Below, piece by piece: positions 19,208 through 28,935 of a stretch of 53,423 nucleotides of DNA (positions are counted from its first letter, which is position 1; each line of letters starts with the position of its first letter). A model generated the notes under the pieces. That model was given only the letters and a program-made list of their open reading frames with translations, did not search any database and was not told the origin of the DNA. The stretch is from positions 1 through 53,423 of the forward strand of contig NZ_SNAQ03000028.1 in NCBI RefSeq assembly GCF_004375085.3, read 5' to 3'. The translations under genes and the position numbers were made by a program. Source of the stretch: Lewinella sp. W8. GTDB lineage: Bacteria > Bacteroidota > Bacteroidia > Chitinophagales > Saprospiraceae.

Positions 19208-21604
19208 CTAGTTCCGCAGCGGCTTATTCGTCTGCAACATGTGCTGAATCCGCTCCAGGGTCTTCTGCTCCCCGCAGAGGGAAAGGAAGGCTTCCCGCTC
19301 CAGATCCAGCAGGTACTGTTCGCTGACCTGTTGGGTGCCGGTCAGGTCACCACCGCAGAGTACCCAGGCAATTTTGTGGGCGATCTTGATGTCGTGCGCA
19401 CTGGCGTAATGCCCGCGCTTCAGCTCGTTGGCCGCGGCGTACAGCGCCGCCAAACCACCCCGGCCCAGTACCGTCACGTCTTCCCGGCGACGGGGCATGG
19501 TGTAGCCGTCGTCCGCCAGGTCGAGGGCCATTTGCTTGGCTTCGGCAATGTTGCGGTTGCGGTTGATCACAATTTTATCCCGGCCCTCGATGAGGGTGCC
19601 GTTGTTGAAGCCTTCGTACCCGGAGGTGGACACGTTGGCCATGGCAATGGCCTTGAAGCGCTCAATCAGGGTGGGTACCATGACGTCTCCTTCAAAGAAG
19701 CTGTCGCTGGCCCGAAGGGCAAACTCCTTGGTTCCACCTCCGGCGGGGATTACCCCGATACCGGCCTCCACCAGTCCGATGTAGCTTTCGGCGGCAACCG
19801 CCGCCCGGTCGCAGTGCATCATCGTTTCACAACCTCCCCCAAAGACGTACCCCTGGGTGGCCGCGATGACCGGGATGGCCGAGTAGCGGCAACGCATCAC
19901 GCTTTGCTGGAATAGATTGACGGCCATGTTCAGTTCGTCAAACTCCTGCTGGTAGGCCAGCTGGGCGATCATCATGAGGTTGGCGCCGACGCTGAAGTTG
20001 GTGGCGTCGTTTCCGATCACCATACCTTTCCAGCCTTCTTCCTCCAGCTTCGTGATGGCCTCTTCGTAGCCCCGCAGAACACCTTCGCCGATGCTGTTGT
20101 GGGCGCTGGTGAACTCCAGGCAGGCGATGCCGTCACCGATATCGTGCAGGGTGACCTCGCTGTTTTTGTACACTGGAGCCTGCTCGCGGTAGTTGTCCAG
20201 AATGATGAACTGATCCAGACCGGGTTTCACCTCGTAAGTGCCGGTGGCCTGGTTGTAGTATTTGAGTTGTCCGTTTTCCCGCTTGTAGAAGCTCTCGTGG
20301 CCGGCACTCACCATATCCTTTACCCACTGCGCAACGGTATTCCCGTCGGCTTCAGCGGCATCAATCCCGGCCTGGATGCCCACGGCATCCCAGTACTCGA
20401 AGGGCCCCATCTCCCAGGCGTAACCGGCCTTCATGGCGTCGTCGATGGAGTAGATGTTGTCGCTGATTTCCGGAATCCGGTTGGCGGAGTAGGCGAACAG
20501 TCCGGCCAGTGCCCGACGAATCAGCTCACCGCCGGGGTCGTCAGACTTGAACAGCGCCGCTACCCGCTTTTGGGGATCGTCAATCTGCTTGGCCAACTTC
20601 AGGCTGGGCAGGCTTTCCCGTTGGCTGGGCTCGTACTCCAGGGTTTTGAGGTTCAGGGCGAGAATCTGCCGGTTACCCTCGGCGTCCTTAATCTTTTTGT
20701 AGAATCCCTGGCCGGTTTTGTTGCCGAGGAATTTGTTGTCCAGCAAGAACTGGTAGTAGCTGGGAATTTCCAGGATTTTGGCCGCTTCGTCGTGGGGCGC
20801 ATTTTCCCGGATGCCGGTCATGACGTGGGCGCCCGTATCGTGACCGACCAGGTCACCCAGGCGGAAAGTACCCGTTTTGGGCCGGCCGATGGCCGGGCCG
20901 GTCAGGCGGTCAACCGTCTCGATCCGGATGCCCAGCTCGTCGGTCAATGCGTAAATCTTACTCATGCTGAACACTCCGATACGGTTGCCGATGAAGGCCG
21001 GCGTATCCTTGGCCATTACCGTCGTCTTACCCAGGTAGAGGCTGCCGTAGTGCATGAAGAAATCCAGTACCTCCTGCTTGGTGTCGGGACCGGGGATAAT
21101 CTCGAAAAGCTTCAGGTAACGTGCGGGATTGAAGAAGTGGGTGCCACAGAAATGAGCCCGAAAATCTTCACTCAGTCCCTCCTGAATCATGTGGATCGGA
21201 ATACCGGAAGTGTTGGTGGTAATCAGGGTGCCGGGCTTGCGGACCTTATCTACGCGACCAAGCAGGTCCTGCTTGATGTCCAGGCGCTCTACCACCACTT
21301 CGATGATCCAGTCGTAGTCCTTGAGCTTGTCGAGGTCATCGGTGAAGTTACCCACCGTGATCCGGCTGGCGAAGGACTTATCGTAGAGCGGAGCGGGCTT
21401 GCTTTTGATGGCGGCCTTGAGACTGTTGGCGGCATTACTGTTGCGCACTGCGGGGTTCGTCTCGCCCTCCTTCATATCCCGCGGAAGGATATCTAACATG
21501 AGGACATCGAGGCCGATGTTGGCAAAATGACAGGCAATTCCGGAGCCCATTACTCCTGAACCCAGCACGGCTACACGGCGGATTCTTCTACTGTTTGGGG
21601 ACAT
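19208..21604 (-). CDS. Fused 3-hydroxyacyl-CoA dehydrogenase / enoyl-CoA hydratase (FadN type)
   Basis: This 798-residue bifunctional enzyme does the middle two steps of beta-oxidation. The dehydrogenase comes first, with the NAD site VAVLGSGVMGSGIACHFAN at the N-terminus and the catalytic region FCGTHFFNPARYLKLFEI. The enoyl-CoA hydratase-like part is in the C-terminal third (about 470-700; EFTSAHNSIG..., IGNDATNFSVGANL, ATQGYVFGGGCE, EAGIGVIPAGGGTKEF). This order, dehydrogenase before hydratase, is that of Bacillus FadN rather than E. coli FadB. Start ATG at 21604. It is the first of the FadN-thiolase pair on the minus strand; no acyl-CoA dehydrogenase is adjacent. Confidence 0.93.
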   Translation of the reverse strand: MSPNSRRIRRVAVLGSGVMGSGIACHFANIGLDVLMLDILPRDMKEGETNPAVRNSNAANSLKAAIKSKPAPLYDKSFASRITVGNFTDDLDKLKDYDWIIEVVVERLDIKQDLLGRVDKVRKPGTLITTNTSGIPIHMIQEGLSEDFRAHFCGTHFFNPARYLKLFEIIPGPDTKQEVLDFFMHYGSLYLGKTTVMAKDTPAFIGNRIGVFSMSKIYALTDELGIRIETVDRLTGPAIGRPKTGTFRLGDLVGHDTGAHVMTGIRENAPHDEAAKILEIPSYYQFLLDNKFLGNKTGQGFYKKIKDAEGNRQILALNLKTLEYEPSQRESLPSLKLAKQIDDPQKRVAALFKSDDPGGELIRRALAGLFAYSANRIPEISDNIYSIDDAMKAGYAWEMGPFEYWDAVGIQAGIDAAEADGNTVAQWVKDMVSAGHESFYKRENGQLKYYNQATGTYEVKPGLDQFIILDNYREQAPVYKNSEVTLHDIGDGIACLEFTSAHNSIGEGVLRGYEEAITKLEEEGWKGMVIGNDATNFSVGANLMMIAQLAYQQEFDELNMAVNLFQQSVMRCRYSAIPVIAATQGYVFGGGCETMMHCDRAAVAAESYIGLVEAGIGVIPAGGGTKEFALRASDSFFEGDVMVPTLIERFKAIAMANVSTSGYEGFNNGTLIEGRDKIVINRNRNIAEAKQMALDLADDGYTMPRRREDVTVLGRGGLAALYAAANELKRGHYASAHDIKIAHKIAWVLCGGDLTGTQQVSEQYLLDLEREAFLSLCGEQKTLERIQHMLQTNKPLRN

Positions 21605-21831
21605 ACATGATCAATTTAGCGAAATTTCGCTGGCGAAGGTAAGGGTTGGTATCCAAACCCGCAATAAAGCGCGCAGGATCGGTAGTGTGAAAAGGCATTT
21701 GGGGGGCACTAGGTTGGCTTTTTCCGGACTTTCCTCGGGATTGTCCGCTTTTCGTTCCACCAGTCGGCGGACGAATCTGCTCGTGCCTCGTGTTTCGGCC
21801 GGCGACCTCGAGGCTGAAGCAGCGTTCATTA

Positions 21832-21848
21832 GATGTAGGGTGATAAAA
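21832..21848 (+). repeat. Left arm of the ATGTAGGGTGATAAAAA inverted pair
   Basis: The 17 bases ATGTAGGGTGATAAAAA are identical to the reverse complement of 21961-21977. The arms enclose 112 nt. A related single copy (ATGTAGGGTAAAAAAATT) lies at 33222-33239. Confidence 0.75.
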
Positions 21849-21960
21849 AAAATCTACTGCTCTGACCAGAGTAAGTCGTGGTCGGAAGCCTGTTTTGCGA
21901 AGGCGTAGCCAAGTAAAATGACGTCCGAATACTATTTAATGTGTAGTTCAAGCGCGAAAT

Positions 21961-21977
21961 TTTTATCACCCTACATT
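21961..21977 (-). repeat. Right arm of the ATGTAGGGTGATAAAAA inverted pair
   Basis: Reverse complement of the left arm at 21832-21848, identical over 17 nt. It lies next to the 34-nt repeat. Confidence 0.75.
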
Positions 21978-21995
21978 CGATGCATCGCAAAACAC

Positions 21996-22029
21996 GAACT
22001 CGTCCGCCGAGGCGTGACGCAGGAACTGG
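21996..22029 (-). repeat. 34-nt dispersed repeat, copy B
   Basis: On the minus strand CCAGTTCCTGCGTCACGCC and the following GGCGGACGAGTTC match copy A (7835-7868) at 30 of 34 positions. Confidence 0.7.
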
Positions 22030-22046
22030 CTCGTCGACTGAGTGAA

Positions 22047-22096
22047 GCTAGGTCGGGATCAATGATTTTTAGAAAATGCAACGGCGTGCCGGTGCC
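22047..22096 (-). repeat. Long form of the dispersed repeat, copy L2
   Basis: On the minus strand it starts GGCACCGGCACGCCGTTGC, continues ATTTTCTAAAAATCA, then TGATCCCGACCTAGC. It matches L3 (28100-28148) closely. The opposite strand of L2 and L3 reads as similar short peptides (SGSMIFRKCNGVPVP and SGSLILRKCSGVQVP). Confidence 0.75.
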
Positions 22097-22181
22097 ATGC
22101 TTTTGGGTATGGCCAGGCCCCGGGCACCCTCCGTGATTTTCCGCCCGTTAGGTTCGGCGCGTAATTCTTCCCCCATCGCTC

Positions 22182-23702
22182 ATGCCCGCTTACCTTTGCG
22201 GGCAAAACCCACTGGTCTTGGAAAGAAAGTACTTCCTCATCGCGGCGATACTCCTGGTCTTCGCCAGTTGGAATTCCGTAGGCTTCCACCAGGGAGACGA
22301 GCATTTCCAGATCTGGGAGTTTGCCGGCTACAAACTGGGGCTCATCCCGCAGGAAGATTTGGCCTGGGAGTTCGGCGAGCGGATGCGGCCGGCGGCCCAG
22401 CCGGCCCTGGCCTACGCCGGTTACCGGGTGTTGTCCCTCGGCAAGACCATCGACCCCTTCCTGATCACCTTCCTTTTCCGGGTGCTCTCCTCCGCCTTTT
22501 TCCTCGTGGTTGCCTGGCTCCTGTGGCAAAGGTTTGCACCTGCGTTTAGCGCCCAAAAGCTTAAAACCTGGCTACTGCTGATCCTCCTTTTCCACTGGTG
22601 CGCCCTCTATTCGGGGGTCCGTTTCTCCAGCGAAAACTGGTCGGGATTGGTCCTTGCGGTCGCCTTCCTGTGGTACCCCCTGCCGCGGGACAGCGGCCCC
22701 CAGCAATTCACGCCCCGACAACCACCGTCGGGCAGCTGGCATCGGTACCTGTTGGCGGGCTTCCTCTTTGGGCTTTCCTTTCTGTTCCGGTATCAGGTCG
22801 CCCTCCTCGTGGTCGGCTTCGGGGCCTGGTTGCTGTTCATCGGCCGGGAAAAGTTTTTGCACCTGCTCCTCCTGATCCTGGGCGGATGCACGGCCCTGGG
22901 CCTCGGGACCGTACTCGACTACTGGCTCTACGGCGAGTGGGTTATTGCCCCCTGGAATTACCTGGCCGTGAACCTCCTGGAGGGTAAGGCCGCCACCTTC
23001 GGATCGGAACCCTGGTGGTATTACTTTCCGGCCCTGCTGGAAAAAGGCGTGCCGCCCCTGAGTCTACTTTACGTCGGCGCACCACTGTGGTTTTTCTATC
23101 GATACCGCAAAGATCCGATCACCTGGATGGCCATCCCCTTTCTACTCGTCCACTTTTACCTTTCGCGCAAAGACGTCCGCTTTCTTTACCCACTCCTACC
23201 CTATCTGGGCATTATGATTATGGCCGCCGCCCGGGCCATCTACCGGGCACGCGGAGTCGCCTGGTTTGAGCAGGGGTGGGTCCGCAACGGCCTTAAGCTG
23301 ATGGTCGTGGTGAACCTGGGCCTGGTTCTTTTCAACGCCATTCGACCCAACCGCTCACAGGTAGACGTGGCCAGTTTCGTGTATCACGAATTCCATCAGC
23401 CCGTCACCCTGTACGCCGATGGTCACCATCCCTTTGATTATGGCGGCCTGAACCTGGGCTTTTACCAGCGGCCCGGCAACATTATCGTAGAGGGGAAGGA
23501 TCGTTCGGACTGGCCGGAATGCCAGACCAGCACCTGTCTGTACGGCATCCGCAGCCGGGCACCCCAACCTCCGCCGGGAGCGGAGTTGATCTACACCAAC
23601 CGCCCGGCCTGGCTGGGTTTTGCCGTAGACCGGGGCTGGCTGGACAAGGTCAATTTCTGGTACCTCTATGACTTAAAGGAGTCCAGCGCCCGCGACAATT
23701 GA
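22182..23702 (+). CDS. Membrane glycosyltransferase, GT22 (ALG/PIG mannosyltransferase)-like
   Basis: A 506-residue polytopic membrane protein. Near the N-terminus, after the first hydrophobic segment, is the acidic motif FHQGDEHFQIWEF (D39, E40), the position of the HPDE motif in GT22 lipid-linked-sugar mannosyltransferases, followed by RMRPAAQPALAYAG, as in that superfamily. At least eight further hydrophobic segments follow, then a C-terminal soluble domain of about 120 residues. It probably transfers a sugar from a polyprenyl-phosphate donor on the outer face of the inner membrane; donor and acceptor are unknown. Start ATG at 22182; a shorter start inside the first codons cannot be excluded. 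Its 3' end overlaps the convergent S41 gene by 37 nt. Confidence 0.75.
   Translation: MPAYLCGQNPLVLERKYFLIAAILLVFASWNSVGFHQGDEHFQIWEFAGYKLGLIPQEDLAWEFGERMRPAAQPALAYAGYRVLSLGKTIDPFLITFLFRVLSSAFFLVVAWLLWQRFAPAFSAQKLKTWLLLILLFHWCALYSGVRFSSENWSGLVLAVAFLWYPLPRDSGPQQFTPRQPPSGSWHRYLLAGFLFGLSFLFRYQVALLVVGFGAWLLFIGREKFLHLLLLILGGCTALGLGTVLDYWLYGEWVIAPWNYLAVNLLEGKAATFGSEPWWYYFPALLEKGVPPLSLLYVGAPLWFFYRYRKDPITWMAIPFLLVHFYLSRKDVRFLYPLLPYLGIMIMAAARAIYRARGVAWFEQGWVRNGLKLMVVVNLGLVLFNAIRPNRSQVDVASFVYHEFHQPVTLYADGHHPFDYGGLNLGFYQRPGNIIVEGKDRSDWPECQTSTCLYGIRSRAPQPPPGAELIYTNRPAWLGFAVDRGWLDKVNFWYLYDLKESSARDN
22536..22553 (+). repeat. GGCACCTGCGC-like hairpin repeat, copy inside the GT22-like gene (weak)
   Basis: TGCACCT-GCG-TTTAG-CGC-C, in frame and encoding part of RFAPAFSAQ. 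The similarity could be chance, since the match is short and coding. Confidence 0.4.
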
Positions 23703-25111
23703 GGATCCGGGCTGCCGGACGACAGGTCTTTGGCGCGGACGGGTACCAGAATATCCGGGGTGAGGTTTCCGGGTTTGGGGTTGGCCGGGATCAGGCGCCA
23801 GTTTTTCATCTTCAGCGTAAACAGTTCTCTTTCCCCGATCGGAAATTCCAGGGTTTTTCCACCGTAAACGACCTCATTGGACGCTCCGCTGACGTCCCCG
23901 ACGATGATTCCCCGCTCGTAGCCCTGGACGTAATTGGCAAACAATCCTGCGGCGGAGAAGGTCAGGTTATTCACCAGCACGACTACCTGGCCGTCGAATC
24001 GCTTCTTTTCCGGCACGCGGTTTTTGGCCCTGGTTTCCCGGGGCTGCCGGTAGGTGCCGTCTTGCTTGCGCACCCCTCCGACGAGCCACATTCCGAACCG
24101 GTTCCAGAGGCCCTTCCCCCCCGCCGTGGGACCGGTGGAAGAAATGTCGGTGAGGGCCGGAAAGGGTTCCTCGGCCAAAAATCCGTAGAGAAAGCTGCAG
24201 TTCGACAGGCTACCGCCAGTGTTGAAGCGGAGATCCACCACCAATTGATTGATTTCCGAAGCATTGATCCGCTCGAAGTACTCGCGGGCCAGCTTTCTGA
24301 AGTTCCGGTTGCCGCCAAAGGAAAAGGAGGAAAAGCTGCGGACCTTCAGGATCCAGGCACTACTGTCTTCACTTAACCGGAGGCTAAAGGTTTGTCTGGC
24401 CGTAGCCCCTTTGGATGACTTTTGGTCGCTGCTTTTTTGCGCGGGACGGGACGGTTTAACCCAGTGAAGTTCCTCCTGGCCTTTGCTGCCCGGTACCAGG
24501 ATGCTGATGCTATCCCGCCATCCCTCCAGTCGCTGATAATTTCTTCCGAAGTTGAAGGCCGTATGAAATCTGGCCGCACGGTCGAACCCATTGTCGTTGG
24601 CGCCACCAAAGACCGCCATTTTTTCAATGAGTGGAGCCACCCGCCAGCCGTCGATGGCCAGCACGGGTGTACCGGCGGGCAGGGTGTCTGCCATCGCCGT
24701 CGGCAGCGGGGAACGTAGAACGTACTGCCCGGCTTTCATCTCGGCGAGGAACAGCGGAAAGTTCCGAAGCGCGATGCTGTCCGTAGTAGCCGGACTTGGA
24801 TTCGGGACCAGCTGGAGGTGGCCATCGGCGGTTCCCCGCTGCAGGGGCGCCACGGTAGCGAGGAACTCCAGCAGGGACAGACTGTCGTTATGGCCGACAA
24901 TACTCAGCTGGGCCTCCAGTTGACGGCCGATGCTATCAATCGTTCTTGCGCCCGAAACCTGTTGGGCAAAGGGATGGTGCTCCAGCAGGTGCTGCGTTAA
25001 CTCACCAATCATTGAGATCGCTTCACTTCTGGCCATTCTGGACTGGGCCATCAGGGTTGAGGTCAGGAAACAACCAAGGCAGCACAAAAGCAGGGTCAAT
25101 GAGTTTTTCAT
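23666..25111 (-). CDS. Secreted S41-family (tail-specific/TSP-like) peptidase
   Basis: The frame is open from 25168, but the ATG at 25111 starts a proper signal peptide (MKNSLTLLLCCLGCFLTSTLMAQ). The C-terminal half has S41 features: VVDLRFNTGGSLSN (the LR.N.GG element) and VVVLVNNLTFSAAGLFANY, with the nucleophile Ser in TFSAAG, then a helix and GDVSGASNEVVYGG. No clear PDZ domain is visible between. About 481 residues. It may process exported proteins in the periplasm; the substrate is unknown. It overlaps the convergent glycosyltransferase gene by 37 nt at its 3' end, and the groESL genes start divergently about 255 nt away. Confidence 0.85.
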   Translation of the reverse strand: MKNSLTLLLCCLGCFLTSTLMAQSRMARSEAISMIGELTQHLLEHHPFAQQVSGARTIDSIGRQLEAQLSIVGHNDSLSLLEFLATVAPLQRGTADGHLQLVPNPSPATTDSIALRNFPLFLAEMKAGQYVLRSPLPTAMADTLPAGTPVLAIDGWRVAPLIEKMAVFGGANDNGFDRAARFHTAFNFGRNYQRLEGWRDSISILVPGSKGQEELHWVKPSRPAQKSSDQKSSKGATARQTFSLRLSEDSSAWILKVRSFSSFSFGGNRNFRKLAREYFERINASEINQLVVDLRFNTGGSLSNCSFLYGFLAEEPFPALTDISSTGPTAGGKGLWNRFGMWLVGGVRKQDGTYRQPRETRAKNRVPEKKRFDGQVVVLVNNLTFSAAGLFANYVQGYERGIIVGDVSGASNEVVYGGKTLEFPIGERELFTLKMKNWRLIPANPKPGNLTPDILVPVRAKDLSSGSPDPQLSRALDSFKS

Positions 25112-25256
25112 ACCGGGGGGATTGGGGAGCAGGAAGATAATTGATAAACGGATGGTGAGCCCAAACACGTAGAGGATTAACGGGACGGTAATATTATGAC
25201 CGCCAGTTCTGACATCCTCCCCTGCCTACACTGACAAATTGACCGAACCGATAAAT

Positions 25257-25272
25257 TGGCACGGCTTGTGCA
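25257..25272 (+). promoter_or_regulatory. Near-consensus sigma-54 (-24/-12) promoter candidate upstream of groES
   Basis: TGGCACGGCTTGTGCA agrees with TGGCACGRNNNTTGCW at every position but one (G for the first T of TTGC), with the GG and GC elements at the right spacing. It ends 94 nt before the groES start. An imperfect palindrome CTGACAAATTGACCG (25231-25245) lies 11 nt upstream and GTACCC-AAT-GGGGTAC type symmetry lies near 25314-25329. No CIRCE element (TTAGCACTC-N9-GAGTGCTAA) is visible. Confidence 0.45.
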
Positions 25273-25366
25273 CGCTCTCGCGCGGGTGAGGTTCAAGCTG
25301 CCTCGCCGTTCGTACCCAATGGGGTACATGGAGAACCCAAAATTTTGAACAAAACAAAACTGATAC

Positions 25367-25633
25367 ATGAAGCCGATCAACGATCGCGTCGTGGTTAAGC
25401 CCGCCCCTGCGGAGGAGAAAACCAGTGGCGGCATCATCATCCCCGACACCGCAAAAGAAAAGCCACAGCGTGGCGAAGTAGTAGCCGTAGGCCCAGGTAA
25501 AGATGGTAACCTGATGACGGTTGCCAAGGGAGACATCGTGCTCTACGGGAAGTATGCCGGACAGGAAATCAACTATGAAGGTCAGGATTACCTGATCATG
25601 CGCGAGGACGATATCCTGGTTATTCTCGACTAG
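25367..25633 (+). CDS. groES: Co-chaperonin GroES (Hsp10)
   Basis: An 88-residue Hsp10 with the usual start [12 protein letters not shown], the mobile loop [18 protein letters not shown] and the core [24 protein letters not shown], ending ILVILD. It caps the GroEL ring in the cytoplasm. groEL follows 87 nt downstream on the same strand, the normal order. Slightly short compared with E. coli GroES (97) because a C-terminal segment is trimmed, as in other Bacteroidota to my knowledge. Confidence 0.98.
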   Translation: MKPINDRVVVKPAPAEEKTSGGIIIPDTAKEKPQRGEVVAVGPGKDGNLMTVAKGDIVLYGKYAGQEINYEGQDYLIMREDDILVILD

Positions 25634-25708
25634 TTCCCTTTCCCTCAGGATGCACCCCGCTGATTACCTCGGGTGCATCCGGACAATATCATCCGCAAAA
25701 ACAACTAA

Positions 25709-27370
<1,662 letters not shown>

Positions 27371-27407
27371 TCAAGCTCGATTACACTTCCCAGTCCGGAA
27401 TCAAAAT

Positions 27408-27443
27408 AAACCCGGTCAGCGTACTGCTGGCCGGGTTTCATTT
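27408..27443 (+). terminator. Intrinsic terminator after groEL
   Basis: AAACCCGGTCAGC and GCTGGCCGGGTTT form a 13-bp stem (one T-G pair) with a 5-nt loop, followed by CATTTATT. It lies 37 nt past the groEL stop. Confidence 0.85.
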
Positions 27444-27564
27444 ATTCCTGAATAAAGTGAAAAACTATTGTTATGATTAAACTCTAAGGGTAATTTTTCT
27501 TTTTCATAGCAGTACAAGATTTCAACGCCCTAGTTTGGACAACTCACGAACACAAGCCAGTCGA

Positions 27565-28065
27565 ATGGACCTGACGGAAGGAAAAGATCGCTTCATTGAA
27601 GCATGGGGTGCGCTCGGCAGTAGTTGGGGCGTCACGCGAACGATGGCCCAGATCCATGCTCTTCTACTGGTGTCCAACACCCCCAAAAGCTCCGATGACG
27701 TTATGGAGGAACTCCAGATCAGTCGGGGAAACGTGAATACCAACATGCGGATGTTGGTAGATTGGGGGCTAGCCCACAAAAAGCTGATCCCCGGTGAGCG
27801 GAAGGAATACTTCGTGGCCGAGAAGGATATGTCTAAAGTGGTAAAGAGCATCATCATTGCCCGAAAGAAGCGGGAGCTGGAACCCATGTTGCGGCTGCTC
27901 GATGAGCTCACGGGTATCGAGGGCAACGACGAGGATGCCAAGGAATTCCGTAGCGTGGTGAAGGACCTGAAGCTCTACAGTTACAAAGCGGATTCTGCAC
28001 TGGATGCTTTGATCAAAGTTGATTCCAACTGGTTCTTCAGCACCTTCCTGTCCATGATCAAGTAG
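27565..28065 (+). CDS. GbsR/MarR-type winged-helix transcriptional regulator
   Basis: About 166 residues from the ATG at 27565 (MDLTEGKDRFIEAWG); a TTG at 27535 would add ten residues. The fold is a winged helix of the GbsR/MarR group: GVTRTMAQIHALLLVSNTPKSSDDVMEEL and ISRGNVNTNMRMLVDWGL, followed by the wing (KKLIPGERKEYFVAEKD) and a C-terminal helical dimerisation part. GbsR relatives control uptake or synthesis of osmolytes such as glycine betaine in some bacteria. Nothing nearby suggests that, so the target is unknown. It follows groESL but is separated by a terminator. Confidence 0.82.
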   Translation: MDLTEGKDRFIEAWGALGSSWGVTRTMAQIHALLLVSNTPKSSDDVMEELQISRGNVNTNMRMLVDWGLAHKKLIPGERKEYFVAEKDMSKVVKSIIIARKKRELEPMLRLLDELTGIEGNDEDAKEFRSVVKDLKLYSYKADSALDALIKVDSNWFFSTFLSMIK

Positions 28066-28099
28066 GCATCCGGTTTACTTGGCTTTTTGGCGAAATCCC

Positions 28100-28173
28100 G
28101 GCACCTGCACGCCGCTGCATTTTCTTAAAATCAGCGATCCCGACGAGCAATACGGAACTCGGGGCCGTTGCCA
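28100..28173 (+). repeat. Long form of the dispersed repeat, copy L3
   Basis: Begins GGCACCTGCACGCCGCTGC, continues ATTTTCTTAAAATCA and CGATCCCGACGAGC, and ends in GGAACTCGGGGCCGTTGCC. It combines the GGCACCT start of the short family with the extended body shared with L1 and L2, and so ties the two forms together. It fills the gap between the convergent regulator genes. Confidence 0.8.
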
Positions 28174-28211
28174 AAGGCTAGTTGCGTAAACCCTCCGGGC
28201 CGAACGATTCG

Positions 28212-28928
28212 CTATCGCTGTTCCTGCATCAATTTCATAAACCCTTCCTTGCGTCGCCTGGCCAGCGGCAGGCATTCGCCATTAGCCAGTACAACCTGAA
28301 GCTGACCTTTATGGGCCCTTACCCCATCTACCGCCATCAGTTGCACCAGAAAGGACTGATGGATTCGATAAAACCTGGATCCGGGTAACACCGAGGTGTA
28401 ATGGCCCAAGTTTCCCGAAAAAAAGAACTCGCGACCCTCGGTACAGTGAAAGGTGCAATAATTCCCGTCGCCCTTCACGTAGAGTAATTCTGAGGCAGAG
28501 ACCACCACCCCACCCGATCTGGGACCAATCGTTATTTGCTCTTCCGGAGAGGACGGCACCGAAGCAGTTTTTGCCCGGTTTACCGCCTGGATCAACAAAC
28601 GGGGTTCCACCGGTTTGAGGAGAAAGTGAATGGCCTCCGTCTGAAAAGCCCTCACGGCGTACTCCTCATGGGCGGTTACGAAAATGATGTTGGGGCAGAA
28701 CGTTCTCAGGCGATCGACCAGATCCAGACCACTTTCGTTCTTCAACTGGATGTCTAAAAAAGCCAGGTCAAAGCGATGTTTGCTGGCCATATCGAGTGCC
28801 TGTCCTCCGGACGCAGCTTCCTCAACCAGGGTAACTTCCGGACAACAACGCTCTAACATTTTCCGCATTCCGACACGTGCGTCTACCTCATCATCAATGA
28901 CGAGTGCGCTTAACTCTTCACGTTTCAA
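28212..28928 (-). CDS. LytTR-family response regulator
   Basis: 238 residues: a receiver domain (VIDDEVDARVGM, phospho-acceptor D59 in LAFLDIQLKNESG, FVTAHEEYAVRAF, conserved Lys in FLLKPVEP) and a C-terminal LytTR DNA-binding domain (about 135-235; LLYVKGDGNYCTFHCTEGREFFFSGNL, FYRIHQSFLVQL). It would bind DNA and regulate transcription when phosphorylated by the adjacent kinase, whose stop lies only 7 nt before this start on the same strand, so they form a cotranscribed pair. Targets are unknown. Confidence 0.94.
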   Translation of the reverse strand: MKREELSALVIDDEVDARVGMRKMLERCCPEVTLVEEAASGGQALDMASKHRFDLAFLDIQLKNESGLDLVDRLRTFCPNIIFVTAHEEYAVRAFQTEAIHFLLKPVEPRLLIQAVNRAKTASVPSSPEEQITIGPRSGGVVVSASELLYVKGDGNYCTFHCTEGREFFFSGNLGHYTSVLPGSRFYRIHQSFLVQLMAVDGVRAHKGQLQVVLANGECLPLARRRKEGFMKLMQEQR

Positions 28929-28935
28929 ACAACTA

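Larger units (their letters stand above)
21755..22100. repeat. Intergenic repeat island with mosaic of three repeat families
   Basis: The 577-nt gap between the divergent FadN-like and GT22 genes is packed with repeats: an inverted pair of ATGTAGGGTGATAAAAA (21832-21848 and 21961-21977), the 34-nt repeat (21996-22029) and a long-form repeat (22047-22096). The flanks of the inverted pair also resemble each other in part (GGCGGACGAATC near 21772 and GGCGGACGAGTTC on the minus strand near 22000). No transposase frame is present. The structure is MITE-like. Confidence 0.65.

Noticed and set aside
21687..22136. Small plus-strand frames in the repeat island (73 and 72 residues)
   Set aside because: They are made of repeat sequence; one copy of the related repeat has a stop in the same frame, so coding is unlikely.
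25200..25366. CIRCE operator for HrcA before groES
   Set aside because: No TTAGCACTC-N9-GAGTGCTAA pattern, even with a few mismatches, is seen in the leader.
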